Positions 1-8,915 of a stretch of DNA of 31,135 nt are shown piece after piece. Position 1 is the stretch's first letter. The number at the start of each line of letters is the position of its first letter. Position numbers and translations under genes: made by a program. The DNA lies in the NCBI GenBank assembly GCA_002407775.1, contig DHOP01000108.1, positions 56,185-87,319 on the forward strand, read 5' to 3'. The stretch comes from Prevotella sp. UBA5387. GTDB taxonomy: Bacteria > Bacteroidota > Bacteroidia > Bacteroidales > Bacteroidaceae. A model generated the notes under the pieces. That model ran no database searches, had not been told where the DNA came from, and was given only the letters and a program-made list of their open reading frames with translations.

Positions 1-81
1 GAGAGAGGGATTCGAACCCCCGGTACCTCTCGGTACGACGGTTTTCAAGACCGTTGTAATCGACCACTCTACCATCTCTCC
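1..81 (-). tRNA. tRNA-Ser (UGA), 3' end cut off by window edge
   Basis: Read on the minus strand, the 5' acceptor strand GGAGAGA begins at base 81. The anticodon stem ACGGT/ACCGT encloses the loop CTTGAAA, giving anticodon UGA (plus-strand bases 45-47). A long variable arm (GTACC-GAGA-GGTAC) is the class II hallmark of tRNA-Ser, and the T loop is TTCGAAT. The last acceptor bases and any CCA lie outside the window. The long variable arm and the anticodon agree, so the identity is firm. Confidence 0.95.
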
Positions 82-115
82 AATGTATGGCGGGTATGCC
101 GTTTGTAAGCGAGTG

Positions 116-143
116 CAAAGTTAATTAAAAGTTTTGAATCAAA
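116..143 (-). promoter_or_regulatory. Possible promoter of the tRNA-Ser gene
   Basis: On the minus strand a -7 box TAACTTTG (116-123) lies about 35 bases upstream of the tRNA 5' end. A TTTG (140-143) sits 16 bases further upstream, which is shorter than the usual 19-21 spacing, so the -33 assignment is weak. Confidence 0.4.
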
Positions 144-218
144 CGTTGATTTGATAAGAAAACGGAATTGGTTAACGTTTATTAACTCGAGACGAACAAT
201 CGACTAGTTCAAATGAAG

Positions 219-226
219 TAATTTTG
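219..226 (+). promoter_or_regulatory. -7 promoter box for mutS2
   Basis: TAATTTTG fits the Bacteroidetes -7 consensus TAnnTTTG, 21 bases before the ATG at 248. No clear -33 TTTG is seen. The box overlaps base 224, so a start codon upstream at 224 would lie inside the promoter; this favours 248 as the start. Confidence 0.55.
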
Positions 227-247
227 CATTTAATAGTAATCGAATGC

Positions 248-2875
248 ATGATATATCCAGATAATTTTGAGTCAAAAATAGGATTTGACGAGGTCAGGGC
301 AAGATTAAAAGGTCGATGCTTGTCTACCCTTGGCAAGAGCTTGGTCGATGAGTTAGTTTTTTCTTCCGATTCCGAACAGGTCACCCAATGGATGGCTGAG
401 ATACGTGAGATGCGTAGAATAAGGGAGGAGGAAGATGATTTTCCTTTGACCTATTTCTTTGATGTGCGTGATAGTATCAAGCGTGTTCGTTTGGAAGGGA
501 CATGGATGGAAGAGGGCGAACTCTTCGATTTACGTAGATCGCTTCGTACCATTGAAGATTTGGTGAAGTTTCTTTATCGTGGTGATGACCTGCCTTCTAA
601 TGGCATATCTGACTTGACAGAGAAGCGCTGGACATATCCGGCACTCCATGATTTGGCTGATGGCATTGCTACATTTCCTGTGATTATTCAGCAGATTGAC
701 CAGATTATAGATAAGTTCGGGCACATTCGCGACAATGCATCGCCAGAGTTGGCAGACATCCGGCGGGAGTTAGCGCGCACGGAAGGATCTATTTCAAAGA
801 TTCTCAATGGTATTCTACGATCTGCACAAAGTGAAGGTCTGATAGAAAAGGACGTTACTCCAACAATGCGAGATGGTCGATTAGTTATCCCTATTGTGCC
901 TGCCCTTAAGCGGAAAATCTCTGGAATTGTACATGATGAAAGTGCTACAGGAAAGACTGTATTCGTGGAACCTACCGAGGTCGTTGAGGCAAACAATAAG
1001 ATTCGGGAGCTGGAGAGCGATGAGCGACATGAGATTATTCGCATCCTCACGATAATGGCAACACGCATTAGGCCTCATGTCAGAGAGATTTTAGATTCCT
1101 ACCAATTCCTTGCACAAATTGATTTGATTCAAGCAAAGGCAATGCTCGCCGTTGAGATGAATGCCTTTGAGCCTGAGGTAGAACCTCTTCCTTATATTGA
1201 TTATATTCAAGCGCGTCATCCCTTGTTAGAAGCTCACTTAAAAGAGGGGCAAAAGATTGTACCGCTAGATATCCTGCTCACCTCCGATAAGCATATTCTC
1301 ATTATCTCAGGACCTAACGCTGGTGGTAAGTCTGTATGCCTAAAGACGGTTGGAATGCTTCAATATATGCTCCAGATGGGATTAAGCATACCAGTTGGAG
1401 AACGCAGCAAGTGTGGAGTTTTCAAAGACTTGATGATTGACATTGGCGACGAACAAAGTTTGGAAAATGACCTGAGTACCTATTCGTCACATCTTCTCAA
1501 CATGAAAAACATGATGAAGCATGCCTCGAACACCACGCTGATTCTTATTGATGAGTTTGGTACAGGAACTGAGCCCCAGATTGGTGGAGCCATTGCTGAG
1601 AGTGTCCTGGATCAGTTTTGTAAGCGCGATGCATGGGCAGTCATAACCACACACTACCAGAATTTGAAGCATTTTGCCGATAGTCACGATGGGGTTGTCA
1701 ATGGGGCAATGTTGTACGATCGTCATGAAATGCAACCATTGTTTCAGCTTGCAATAGGCAGACCAGGCAGTTCGTTTGCCATTGAGATAGCCCGCAAGAT
1801 AGGACTTCCTGAGGATGTCATTGCTGAGGCTTCTGAAATTGTTGGTTCTGACTATATTCAAAGTGATAAATATCTTCAGGATATTGTACGAGACAAACGT
1901 TATTGGGAGCAAAAACGTCAGACTATTCATCAACAAGAGAAAGATCTGCAACGGCGTATTGAACGTTATGAAAGTGACATCACAGCTGTGGAAGCCAGTC
2001 GCAAGGAGATACTTGCTCATGCCAAACTTCAAGCAGAGGAATTACTCCGTGAAAGCAACAAACAGATAGAAAACACCATCCGCGCCATCAAAGAGAGCCA
2101 AGCAGAGAAGGAGGCGACTCGTGAAATTCGTTCACATCTTAACGTTTTCAAGCAAGAAGTGGAACAAGACACGTGGACCGAAACAAAGGAAAAGTCGAGT
2201 GGAATTCTTAGTGACGAAGACTTCCAAAAGAAGTTGGAGCAGATCAAAGCTCGTAAAAAACGTAGCGAGGATCGTCGAAAGACGAAGAAGTCCAATGATA
2301 AAAAGGCAGCTGAAACATTGAGGGCGGCTGCACTGAAATCAAACAACGAACAGAAACGTGAACTACAAGTTGGCGATACCGTCCGCATCAAGGGTCTTAC
2401 CTCTAAGGGGAGGATAGAGTCCATCGATGTAAAGACCGCTACTGTTATCGTAGGCGATGTCCGTACTAAGCTGCCTAGGTCGAAATTGGAAAATTTGAAG
2501 GATGACACTGGAGGAGAAGTTGACAATTCTTCAGGTAATCCTCAGACTAAAATGGATGTGCTTAAAGCCAATCTTCAGAGTGTTAGCACGTCTCATGTGA
2601 CACAAGATACTATAGATACTCACCGCAAAAACTTTAGTCAGGACATCGACGTTCGTGGCATGCGAGGAGATGAGGCCTTGCAAGCTGTGCAACGATTTAT
2701 AGATGATGCAATTCTGATGAGCGTTTCGCATGTTAGAATTTTGCATGGCAAGGGCAACGGAATTCTTCGTCAATTAGTACGCCAATACCTAGCTTCGGAG
2801 CCTAATGTGTTGCATTTTGCCGACGAACATGTGCAGTTTGGCGGTTCAGGAATTACAGTTGCAGATCTCGGGTAG
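248..2875 (+). CDS. mutS2: Endonuclease MutS2 / ribosome-rescue ATPase
   Basis: 875-residue MutS2. The N-terminus MIYPDNFESKIGF is typical of the family. The central MutS-type ATPase has Walker A GPNAGGKS (about residues 355-362) and Walker B LILIDEFGTGTEP (about 428-440). A charged coiled coil follows (about 530-740), and the protein ends in an Smr domain with DIDVRGMRGDEA and the HGKGNGIL motif (about 799-875). Unlike MutS it lacks the mismatch-recognition N-terminal domain. Family members suppress recombination or, in Bacillus, act on collided ribosomes; which role applies here cannot be read from sequence. The ATG at 248 is preferred over upstream starts because of the family N-terminus and the -7 box at 219-226. 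No Shine-Dalgarno sequence is visible. Confidence 0.95.
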   Translation: MIYPDNFESKIGFDEVRARLKGRCLSTLGKSLVDELVFSSDSEQVTQWMAEIREMRRIREEEDDFPLTYFFDVRDSIKRVRLEGTWMEEGELFDLRRSLRTIEDLVKFLYRGDDLPSNGISDLTEKRWTYPALHDLADGIATFPVIIQQIDQIIDKFGHIRDNASPELADIRRELARTEGSISKILNGILRSAQSEGLIEKDVTPTMRDGRLVIPIVPALKRKISGIVHDESATGKTVFVEPTEVVEANNKIRELESDERHEIIRILTIMATRIRPHVREILDSYQFLAQIDLIQAKAMLAVEMNAFEPEVEPLPYIDYIQARHPLLEAHLKEGQKIVPLDILLTSDKHILIISGPNAGGKSVCLKTVGMLQYMLQMGLSIPVGERSKCGVFKDLMIDIGDEQSLENDLSTYSSHLLNMKNMMKHASNTTLILIDEFGTGTEPQIGGAIAESVLDQFCKRDAWAVITTHYQNLKHFADSHDGVVNGAMLYDRHEMQPLFQLAIGRPGSSFAIEIARKIGLPEDVIAEASEIVGSDYIQSDKYLQDIVRDKRYWEQKRQTIHQQEKDLQRRIERYESDITAVEASRKEILAHAKLQAEELLRESNKQIENTIRAIKESQAEKEATREIRSHLNVFKQEVEQDTWTETKEKSSGILSDEDFQKKLEQIKARKKRSEDRRKTKKSNDKKAAETLRAAALKSNNEQKRELQVGDTVRIKGLTSKGRIESIDVKTATVIVGDVRTKLPRSKLENLKDDTGGEVDNSSGNPQTKMDVLKANLQSVSTSHVTQDTIDTHRKNFSQDIDVRGMRGDEALQAVQRFIDDAILMSVSHVRILHGKGNGILRQLVRQYLASEPNVLHFADEHVQFGGSGITVADLG

Positions 2876-2897
2876 CAAGATATTTATTAGCGTTTCC

Positions 2898-2928
2898 TTG
2901 CAATAACGGCCTAAACTTTGTATTTTTG
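2898..2928 (+). promoter_or_regulatory. Promoter of the WG-like gene
   Basis: TTG at 2898-2900 is followed after 20 bases by TATTTTTG at 2921-2928, a good match to the Bacteroidetes TTTG-N19-21-TAnnTTTG promoter. It starts about 50 bases before the ATG at 2982 and probably drives the run up to trmO at 6877. Confidence 0.65.
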
Positions 2929-2981
2929 CATATGTCAAGAAGATTGAAACATGTTAAATCTCATAAACGAGGGACCGCATT

Positions 2982-3617
2982 ATGGAAGGAATATTTAGAG
3001 ATGAAATAGAGATGCTCCAGGTCGACAAATTCTTTTGCGACGAGATGGGGCGCCAAATACATCGTTATATCAAGGCGATGCACGGTTCTCTAGCAATGTT
3101 GGAGAAAGTTGCGGCAAAGATGAAAACACTTGAGGTTCCTCAGCGCGAGCGTGCTCATGCTCTTTACATTGACCTCAATCGCAAAGTTATTCAAGGCTTG
3201 GATTGGCGTATGCTCATCGCAAGAGCGTTGGCTAACTATTGTGATAACTATACTTATTTTTGCCAAACGGTTGTTGATGAAGATACCATGAACTTCTATG
3301 TAGACCGCATGAAGGCCAAATACATTCGTTTTCACGAGGTATTCGAGGTCGAGGGAAAGTTTGGTATCAAGGATTTCGAAGGCAAATTGATTCTTTCGCC
3401 TCACTATGATTTTCTCCGGACTTCATATGTGTATGTTGATGACCTTCGTACCATGCCCATCATAGCTGAGAAAGATGGAAAGATGGGTTTAGTATTACCC
3501 GATGGAAAAGACACTGTGGTCGTACCTTTTGAATACGACGATATTTCTCTCAGGGACGAAGAGCCATGGTTTGAACTGACTAAGGAAGATCAGGTTACCT
3601 TATGGCCTACCGAGTAA
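2982..3617 (+). CDS. Hypothetical protein with two WG-repeat-like units
   Basis: 211 residues with no signal peptide or membrane segment, so probably cytoplasmic. The N-terminal half (about 1-120) is helical and not recognised. The C-terminal part has two units that resemble WG repeats: GKFGIKDFEGKLILSPHYDF (about 126-145) and GKMGLVLPDGK...VPFEYDDI (about 165-190). WG repeats are beta-rich modules of uncertain function in many Bacteroidetes proteins. It has its own promoter and its stop lies 11 bases before the membrane sulfatase gene, suggesting co-transcription. No function is assigned. Confidence 0.8.
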   Translation: MEGIFRDEIEMLQVDKFFCDEMGRQIHRYIKAMHGSLAMLEKVAAKMKTLEVPQRERAHALYIDLNRKVIQGLDWRMLIARALANYCDNYTYFCQTVVDEDTMNFYVDRMKAKYIRFHEVFEVEGKFGIKDFEGKLILSPHYDFLRTSYVYVDDLRTMPIIAEKDGKMGLVLPDGKDTVVVPFEYDDISLRDEEPWFELTKEDQVTLWPTE

Positions 3618-3628
3618 AATGATGGTTA

Positions 3629-5470
3629 ATGACCCCGTTCTCTCTAAAAGATAAGATATTATTGTTGTTTGCAACGTTCGTGTTGTGGGCACTTGTTTTT
3701 GTTTTACAGAAGCCTGTGTTTCTTCTCCTTTATGCTGGAGGGTTGGCGCAGGCTTTTCCTGTGATGTGGCATGGATTGCCACTCGACTTGTCAATCGCTG
3801 GCTATTTTTCGACTGTTCCTGCTTCATTGCTATTATTGAGTAGTGTTCCCATTCGATCATTTCACACGACCAAGAGTGAACATAGGTTTGCCATAGTGAT
3901 ACGTTTGTGGATTCTTACGGCCGCCATAGTAACTGCTTTGAGTTTTGTTGCAAATCTGGCACTTTATGATTATTGGCGCTTTCCACTAGACTCAACACCC
4001 ATCTTCTTTCTTACTTCTTCTCCAAAGGATGCGTTAGCGAGCATATTATGGTGGCAAGGCTTATTGGCAATAGTTAGTGCCGTAGGCCTCGTTTTTTTAT
4101 ATATTTTAATTTTTCGTTTACTGATTCGCTTGTTTGAACCGCAAGTGTGGCATGCTATTCATCCTGTTGGGATGCTTTTGATGTTACTTGTTGTAGGCAC
4201 ATTGATCCTCCCAATTCGTGGTGGTTTTACGGTCGCTACGATGAATACTGGGCAGGTTTACTATTCAGAGAATCAGACTTTAAATCATGCTGCGGTAAAT
4301 CCCTTGTTCTCTTTCATAGAGAATCTGACGTTACAAAAGGACTTTTCCAAACAGTATAGGTACATGGATGATGATGATGCACATAGCATCGTTCAGCCTA
4401 TGCTTTACACCAAGAGTGACAGTAACCAAACAAGAGCCCTCATTGAAGAACGTCCAGATATCTATCTAGTTATACTCGAGGGTTTTTCGGATACGTTGAT
4501 GCGCACTCCAAATGTTACACCCAACCTCATACGACTTCGTGATCAAGGAGTGTGGTTCTCAAAATTCTATGCAAACAGCTTTCGCACAGACCGCGGATTG
4601 GTCTCCATTCTTCTCGGTTACCCATCGCCAGCAACAGTTAGTTTGATGAAGCTTCCAAAGAAGACAGCCTCAGTTCCTTCCATGGCAACAGCTCTTCAAC
4701 GCGCTGGGTGGCAGCTGAAATATTATTATGGGGGTGATGCTGATTTCACCAATATGCGATCCTTTTTGGTCAATCAGGGATTCCATAATATTGTGGAGGA
4801 TGTGAGTTTCCCGGTTTCGGACCGCTTGGGGAAGTGGGGCGTGCCCGACCATCTGCTTTTTCGGCGAGTGGAAAAGGACTTGAAGCAGAATCAAAACACC
4901 GATCCTAGGCTGTGCGTCATTCAAACTTCAAGTTCACACGAACCATTCGACGTGCCCTATCATCACCTTGCTAGCAAGTCGCTTAATGCCTTTGCGTATG
5001 CTGACAGCTGTGTTGGAGGGTTCGTCAATTATTTGAAAGCTACAGGACGATGGTCTCGTTCATTAGTCATTCTTGTACCGGATCATCTCGGAGCATGGCC
5101 TGAAAACATTGACAACTTTAAGCCGTGGCGATTCCACATTCCAATGATCTGGACCGGAGGAGCCGTTCGAGGGCCAATGGTAGTACAGACTTATGGTTCA
5201 CAACAGGACATCGCTGCGACACTCTTGGGTCAGGTTGATATCCCACATTCAGACATGCGTTTTAGCAAGGATATCTTCAATGTTAGCTCTCCTCATTTTG
5301 CATTCTTCATGATGAACGATGGCTTTGGCCTTATCGATGAGGACAATGCTGTGATCTATGACCACAAACGCAAACAGGCAGTACTTGATCAAGGTAGTCG
5401 TCAAGGCAGGAACATTGTAAGGGGCAAGGCTTATACTCAATATTTATTTGATGATTTTGCTGCACGATGA
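3629..5470 (+). CDS. LTA synthase-like membrane sulfatase-fold transferase
   Basis: 613 residues. About five hydrophobic membrane segments occupy the first ~205 residues, followed by an extracytoplasmic alkaline-phosphatase/sulfatase-type domain. Expected LtaS-family catalytic residues are present: metal ligand Glu284 in LEGFS, nucleophile Thr320 in RTDRG, His437 in SSSHEPF and Asp485-His486 in VPDHLG. LtaS-type enzymes move phosphoglycerol or related head groups from phospholipids to a glycan or lipid. In Gram-negative Bacteroidetes the acceptor is not known and classical LTA is absent, so the substrate is left open. The gene overlaps the PAP2 phosphatase gene by four bases (ATGA), which supports a coupled role in envelope lipid head-group turnover. 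Confidence 0.88.
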   Translation: MTPFSLKDKILLLFATFVLWALVFVLQKPVFLLLYAGGLAQAFPVMWHGLPLDLSIAGYFSTVPASLLLLSSVPIRSFHTTKSEHRFAIVIRLWILTAAIVTALSFVANLALYDYWRFPLDSTPIFFLTSSPKDALASILWWQGLLAIVSAVGLVFLYILIFRLLIRLFEPQVWHAIHPVGMLLMLLVVGTLILPIRGGFTVATMNTGQVYYSENQTLNHAAVNPLFSFIENLTLQKDFSKQYRYMDDDDAHSIVQPMLYTKSDSNQTRALIEERPDIYLVILEGFSDTLMRTPNVTPNLIRLRDQGVWFSKFYANSFRTDRGLVSILLGYPSPATVSLMKLPKKTASVPSMATALQRAGWQLKYYYGGDADFTNMRSFLVNQGFHNIVEDVSFPVSDRLGKWGVPDHLLFRRVEKDLKQNQNTDPRLCVIQTSSSHEPFDVPYHHLASKSLNAFAYADSCVGGFVNYLKATGRWSRSLVILVPDHLGAWPENIDNFKPWRFHIPMIWTGGAVRGPMVVQTYGSQQDIAATLLGQVDIPHSDMRFSKDIFNVSSPHFAFFMMNDGFGLIDEDNAVIYDHKRKQAVLDQGSRQGRNIVRGKAYTQYLFDDFAAR

Positions 5471-6177
5471 TGCTTATTCAAACTCTTTCAGTCTTACAAT
5501 CACTCATTGATTGGGACACAATCGTTACGATATGGCTCAATGTTGGGCATAGTGATTATTGGGACAATTTCATGGAGATGGTCTCAGGTCGTTTTGTTTG
5601 GATTCCTTTTTACCTGTCCATCGTGTGGATGATGCTTCGTAATTATTCACCGAAGTTTACTGCCATTTGTCTAGCAATGGTTATCTTGCTACTTGTTATT
5701 GACGACCAAACCTGTTCCTCGCTCATTCGAAATGCCATTGGTCGATTACGTCCAAGCAACCTTGACAATCCAACATCTGCTTTTATTCAGATTGTCGATG
5801 GGTACCGCGGAGGGCGTTTTGGTTTTCCTTCTGCTCACGCCACCAATAGTTGGGGCACCGCTTTTTTCCTCATTTATGTTTTCCGCCGACGCTGGTTGTC
5901 TCTAACGTTTGGTCTATGGTCTGCTCTGTTATGTTACTCTCGAATTTATCTTGGGGTACACTATTTTGGTGATATCATGGCTGGTACACTTTTGGGTTTA
6001 GTCAATGCAAGCATTGTCTACTTCCTTTTCCTCAAGTTCCTGCCTACTGTGACGAATGCCTTCAGGTCGAACGATGTAAGTAACGATCACTTCCGAATAC
6101 CGATTTTAGTGTGTATCGCAGAGGTATTGATTATGTTGGTGTTGGCTATTTTTGTTGATCCTGTTCATGGCATCTGA
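5467..6177 (+). CDS. PAP2-family membrane phosphatase
   Basis: 236 residues with about six membrane segments. The three phosphatidic-acid-phosphatase type 2 motifs are visible: GRLRP (motif 1, KxxxxxxRP-like with the first basic residue shifted), PSAHATNSWG (motif 2, PSxH) and SRIYLGVHYFGD (motif 3, SRxxxxxHxxxD). Members remove phosphate from phosphatidate, undecaprenyl pyrophosphate or phosphatidylglycerophosphate at the membrane. The start overlaps the stop of the LtaS-like gene; a second ATG three bases downstream (5470) is equally possible. Context suggests recycling of a lipid product made by the neighbouring transferase, but the substrate is inferred. Confidence 0.9.
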   Translation: MMLIQTLSVLQSLIDWDTIVTIWLNVGHSDYWDNFMEMVSGRFVWIPFYLSIVWMMLRNYSPKFTAICLAMVILLLVIDDQTCSSLIRNAIGRLRPSNLDNPTSAFIQIVDGYRGGRFGFPSAHATNSWGTAFFLIYVFRRRWLSLTFGLWSALLCYSRIYLGVHYFGDIMAGTLLGLVNASIVYFLFLKFLPTVTNAFRSNDVSNDHFRIPILVCIAEVLIMLVLAIFVDPVHGI

Positions 6178-6190
6178 TATTCGTGGTTCT

Positions 6191-6877
6191 ATGAACATAC
6201 AACCTATAGCCTATTTTCATTCTCCGTTCACCTCAAAGTTCGGTATTCCCAAACAGAGTGGGTTGGTCAAGGATATTGAAGGAAGTATAGTCTTTGAGCC
6301 TGAATATCGCAGTCCGGATGCTTTACGTGGTTTAGACCGCTATGATTTCTTATGGCTTATTTGGGCATTCTCGGCAAACCCACATGGTGCTACTAGTCCT
6401 TTGGTTCGCCCGCCACTTCTTGGAGGTAACACGAAGATGGGCGTCTTCGCAACTCGTTCGCCATTTCGTCCTAATCCAATCGGTCTTTCATCGGTAAGGT
6501 TGCAACGTATTGAATGGAATACAGACAATGGCCCTGTGATTCATGTGCTTGGTGCCGACCTGATGGATGGCACTCCAATCTACGATATTAAACCATACGT
6601 TACTAAAGTTGATTGCCATGTGGAGGCGCGTTCAGGGTTTGTCGACGATAACTCCATCAACCGATTGACGGTGGTCATACCTCCATCTATTGCAAACTCT
6701 CTACCCCAAGAGAAACTCAACACATTGGTTCAAGTCTTAGAATTAGATCCTCGTCCCCAGTACCAAAACGACCCTCAAAAGGTATATGGAATGCCTTTCG
6801 AGAGTCATGATATTCGATTTTCGGTTTCACCTGATTCAATACTAACTGTTATAGAGATTGTACCACTTCATAACTGA
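6191..6877 (+). CDS. trmO: tRNA (adenine(37)-N6)-methyltransferase TrmO
   Basis: 228 residues from the chosen ATG. The TsaA/TrmO beta-barrel signature is clear: IQPIAYFHSPF and KFGIPKQSGLV near the start, then FATRSPFRPNPIGLSSVRL (about residues 85-103) and DGTPIYDIKPYV (about 129-140). TrmO uses S-adenosylmethionine to methylate t6A37 in certain tRNAs. The family N-terminus favours the ATG at 6191. An in-frame ATG at 6167 (adding MASDIRGS) would overlap the PAP2 stop codon and is a reasonable alternative. It is the last gene of the plus-strand run starting at 2982. Confidence 0.92.
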   Translation: MNIQPIAYFHSPFTSKFGIPKQSGLVKDIEGSIVFEPEYRSPDALRGLDRYDFLWLIWAFSANPHGATSPLVRPPLLGGNTKMGVFATRSPFRPNPIGLSSVRLQRIEWNTDNGPVIHVLGADLMDGTPIYDIKPYVTKVDCHVEARSGFVDDNSINRLTVVIPPSIANSLPQEKLNTLVQVLELDPRPQYQNDPQKVYGMPFESHDIRFSVSPDSILTVIEIVPLHN

Positions 6878-6966
6878 ACAAAATGGTACGCAAGTAACTT
6901 AGTATTGTTAGGATTACTCAAATGTTACCGAAGATTTGTTATCATATAAGAGCAATATTACTATTT

Positions 6967-8415
6967 CTATTTGTTTGATAATCCAGAGAACGATTGTTTA
7001 TTCTTCACAAAATAAACAATAAAAAGAATCAAAACAATCGCGGTCATTGCAAATCCAAGAAAATAGGATATTGTGGTTCCCAATGAAAATCCTTCAGGAG
7101 CTAAAAATATATAAGTTGTTACGACAGAAGTCATAAACAAGGCTGGAAGCAATGTGATCCAATAGTTCTTGCCTTTCTGCACTAAATATATGGTTATAGT
7201 CCAAAGAACCACCGCTGCAAGGGTTTGATTTGCCCAAGCGAAGTATCTCCAAATAACACCAAAATCAATTCTAGTAAGGATGAAACCTATAACAAATAAA
7301 GGAACAGTTATGAGAAGTCGATTCTTGATGGGTTTTTGATTATAATGTAGTAAATCAGCAACAGTAAGTCTGGCACTTCTGAAAGCGGTGTCACCAGAAG
7401 TTATAGGAGCCGCAACTACACCTAAAATTGCAAGAACAGCTCCAAAACGGCCCAATAAAGAATTGGAAACTTCATTTACCACCCAAGCTGCATTACCTTG
7501 ATGAGCAATCATTACATTGTTTAGCTCATTAATTCCTCCAAAAAAGCTCATACTGATTGCTGCCCAAACCAATGCTACAACACCTTCGATAACCATTGCG
7601 CCATAAAATACACGTTTACCCTCACTTTCGTTTTCTATGCATCGTGCCATTAGTGGCGATTGGGTTGCATGGAATCCTGAAATGGCACCGCATGCAATTG
7701 AGATGAAGAGCATAGGAAATATCGGGAATTTGTCAGGTTTGGTATGAAAATTTTGCCAATTATCGAATGTTAATTCTGGCATTGAATACCCCTTTATTAT
7801 TAGCATTGTAATAAGACTTACAGCCATAAATAACAAGGCAAAGCCAAAAACTGGATATATGCTACCAATGATTTTATCAATCGGGAGCAAAGTAGCTAGT
7901 ATGTAATAAATAAACACACACCATATCCAGAATTGAAAATCCAAATTCTCAGGTGTGAGACTTGCCAATATGCTTGCCGGTCCAGAAATGAACACAACAC
8001 CCACTAATACAAGTAATATGACAGTGAAGACTCTCATTACCTGTTTTGTAGAATTACCTAAATAAATACCGATAATTTCAGTTATGCTTTTACCTTCATG
8101 CTTAACAGATAACATTCCTGAGAAGAAATCATGTACAGCGCCTCCAAACACGGTTCCAAGCACGATCCAAACAAATGCCGCAGGTCCCCACATTGCGCCA
8201 GCAATTGCCCCATAAATTGGTCCTAATCCTGCAATATTTAGAAATTGAACCAAGAGGACTTTCCACCAAGGCATAGGGACATAATCTACATTATCCCTCA
8301 TCGCATAAGCGGGAGTTTGACGATTGGGATCAATTTCCATAACTTTTTCCAGGTATTTAGCATAAAAGCGGTAACCTAAGACTAAAACAAGAACACAGAT
8401 AATAAAGGTGATCAT
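6967..8415 (-). CDS. cstA: CstA-family carbon starvation / pyruvate transporter
   Basis: 482 residues and strongly hydrophobic throughout, with about 12 or more membrane segments. Family motifs include RFYAKYLEKVM at the N-terminus, the NIAGLGPIYGAIAGAMWGP stretch, GTVFGGAVHDFFSGMLS and SGFHATQSPLMARC. It is the short form of CstA; the E. coli protein is about 700 residues. CstA proteins import pyruvate and possibly peptides, and in enterics respond to carbon starvation. The gene is transcribed alone, convergent with trmO, from a good promoter about 200 bases upstream. Gene symbol is by family; substrate is inferred. Confidence 0.93.
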   Translation of the reverse strand: MITFIICVLVLVLGYRFYAKYLEKVMEIDPNRQTPAYAMRDNVDYVPMPWWKVLLVQFLNIAGLGPIYGAIAGAMWGPAAFVWIVLGTVFGGAVHDFFSGMLSVKHEGKSITEIIGIYLGNSTKQVMRVFTVILLVLVGVVFISGPASILASLTPENLDFQFWIWCVFIYYILATLLPIDKIIGSIYPVFGFALLFMAVSLITMLIIKGYSMPELTFDNWQNFHTKPDKFPIFPMLFISIACGAISGFHATQSPLMARCIENESEGKRVFYGAMVIEGVVALVWAAISMSFFGGINELNNVMIAHQGNAAWVVNEVSNSLLGRFGAVLAILGVVAAPITSGDTAFRSARLTVADLLHYNQKPIKNRLLITVPLFVIGFILTRIDFGVIWRYFAWANQTLAAVVLWTITIYLVQKGKNYWITLLPALFMTSVVTTYIFLAPEGFSLGTTISYFLGFAMTAIVLILFIVYFVKNKQSFSGLSNK

Positions 8416-8618
8416 AGTAATATATAATTGTTTTGTTTATTCTATTTATTGGAAAAATATAGTAATTATTACTTTAATTCAAGTTTATGCTAACCGTCTA
8501 TCTTGTTTGTTTTGTGTTAAATCAAGCGAACTTGGTTATTGTTCAATGACAGACCTTTGATAAGGTTATGACATAAGCTTAGAGTACGAGGTATCAAATT
8601 AGTTTTTTAAAATCGTTG

Positions 8619-8649
8619 CAAAAATAGTAATTCTGTTATCAATCACAAA
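8619..8649 (-). promoter_or_regulatory. Promoter of cstA
   Basis: On the minus strand TTTG (8646-8649) is followed after 19 bases by TATTTTTG (8619-8626), a full match to the Bacteroidetes promoter. Transcription would begin near 8612, leaving a leader of about 200 nt before the cstA ATG. Confidence 0.75.
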
Positions 8650-8884
8650 GTTTATTGTAAAAAAAGGATATAATTTGTTAATTATGATCAGTGTGTTTAC
8701 CTCTAAGTCAGGAAGGTTCATTTGCGTTTTTTCATGCTGTTCAAACTGACAAGTTTAATTGGTGTATGGCGATAAGTGTTTTTCTTAAGTTATCTTGCTT
8801 TTTGGAGCAATTTGTTTATTGAAGTTTATGGAACAAGGATTACAAATAAAACATAAAATAATGCTTCATAGCAAAGGAATTATG

Positions 8885-8892
8885 TAAATTTG
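8885..8892 (+). promoter_or_regulatory. -7 promoter box of the sugar kinase group
   Basis: TAAATTTG matches TAnnTTTG and lies 23 bases before the TTG at 8916. No clear -33 TTTG is present. The position fits transcription starting just before the TTG start, giving a short leader. Confidence 0.5.
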
Positions 8893-8915
8893 TAACCAAA
8901 CCAAATAAAATCAAG

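Larger units (their letters stand above)
8416..8915. other. AT-rich 500-base intergenic region (divergent promoters, long cstA leader)
   Basis: No protein gene is seen. Bases 8416-8612 would be the untranslated leader of cstA on the minus strand. It contains two small hairpins, one with ACCTT/AAGGT arms (about 8552-8565) and one with CAAG-TTCG-CTTG. Bases 8650-8884 are AT-rich with no recognised element. The right end holds the promoter of the sugar kinase gene. No known riboswitch consensus was recognised. Confidence 0.6.

Noticed and set aside
224..247. Upstream start for mutS2 at 224
   Set aside because: It lies inside the -7 box, and the family N-terminus begins at 248.
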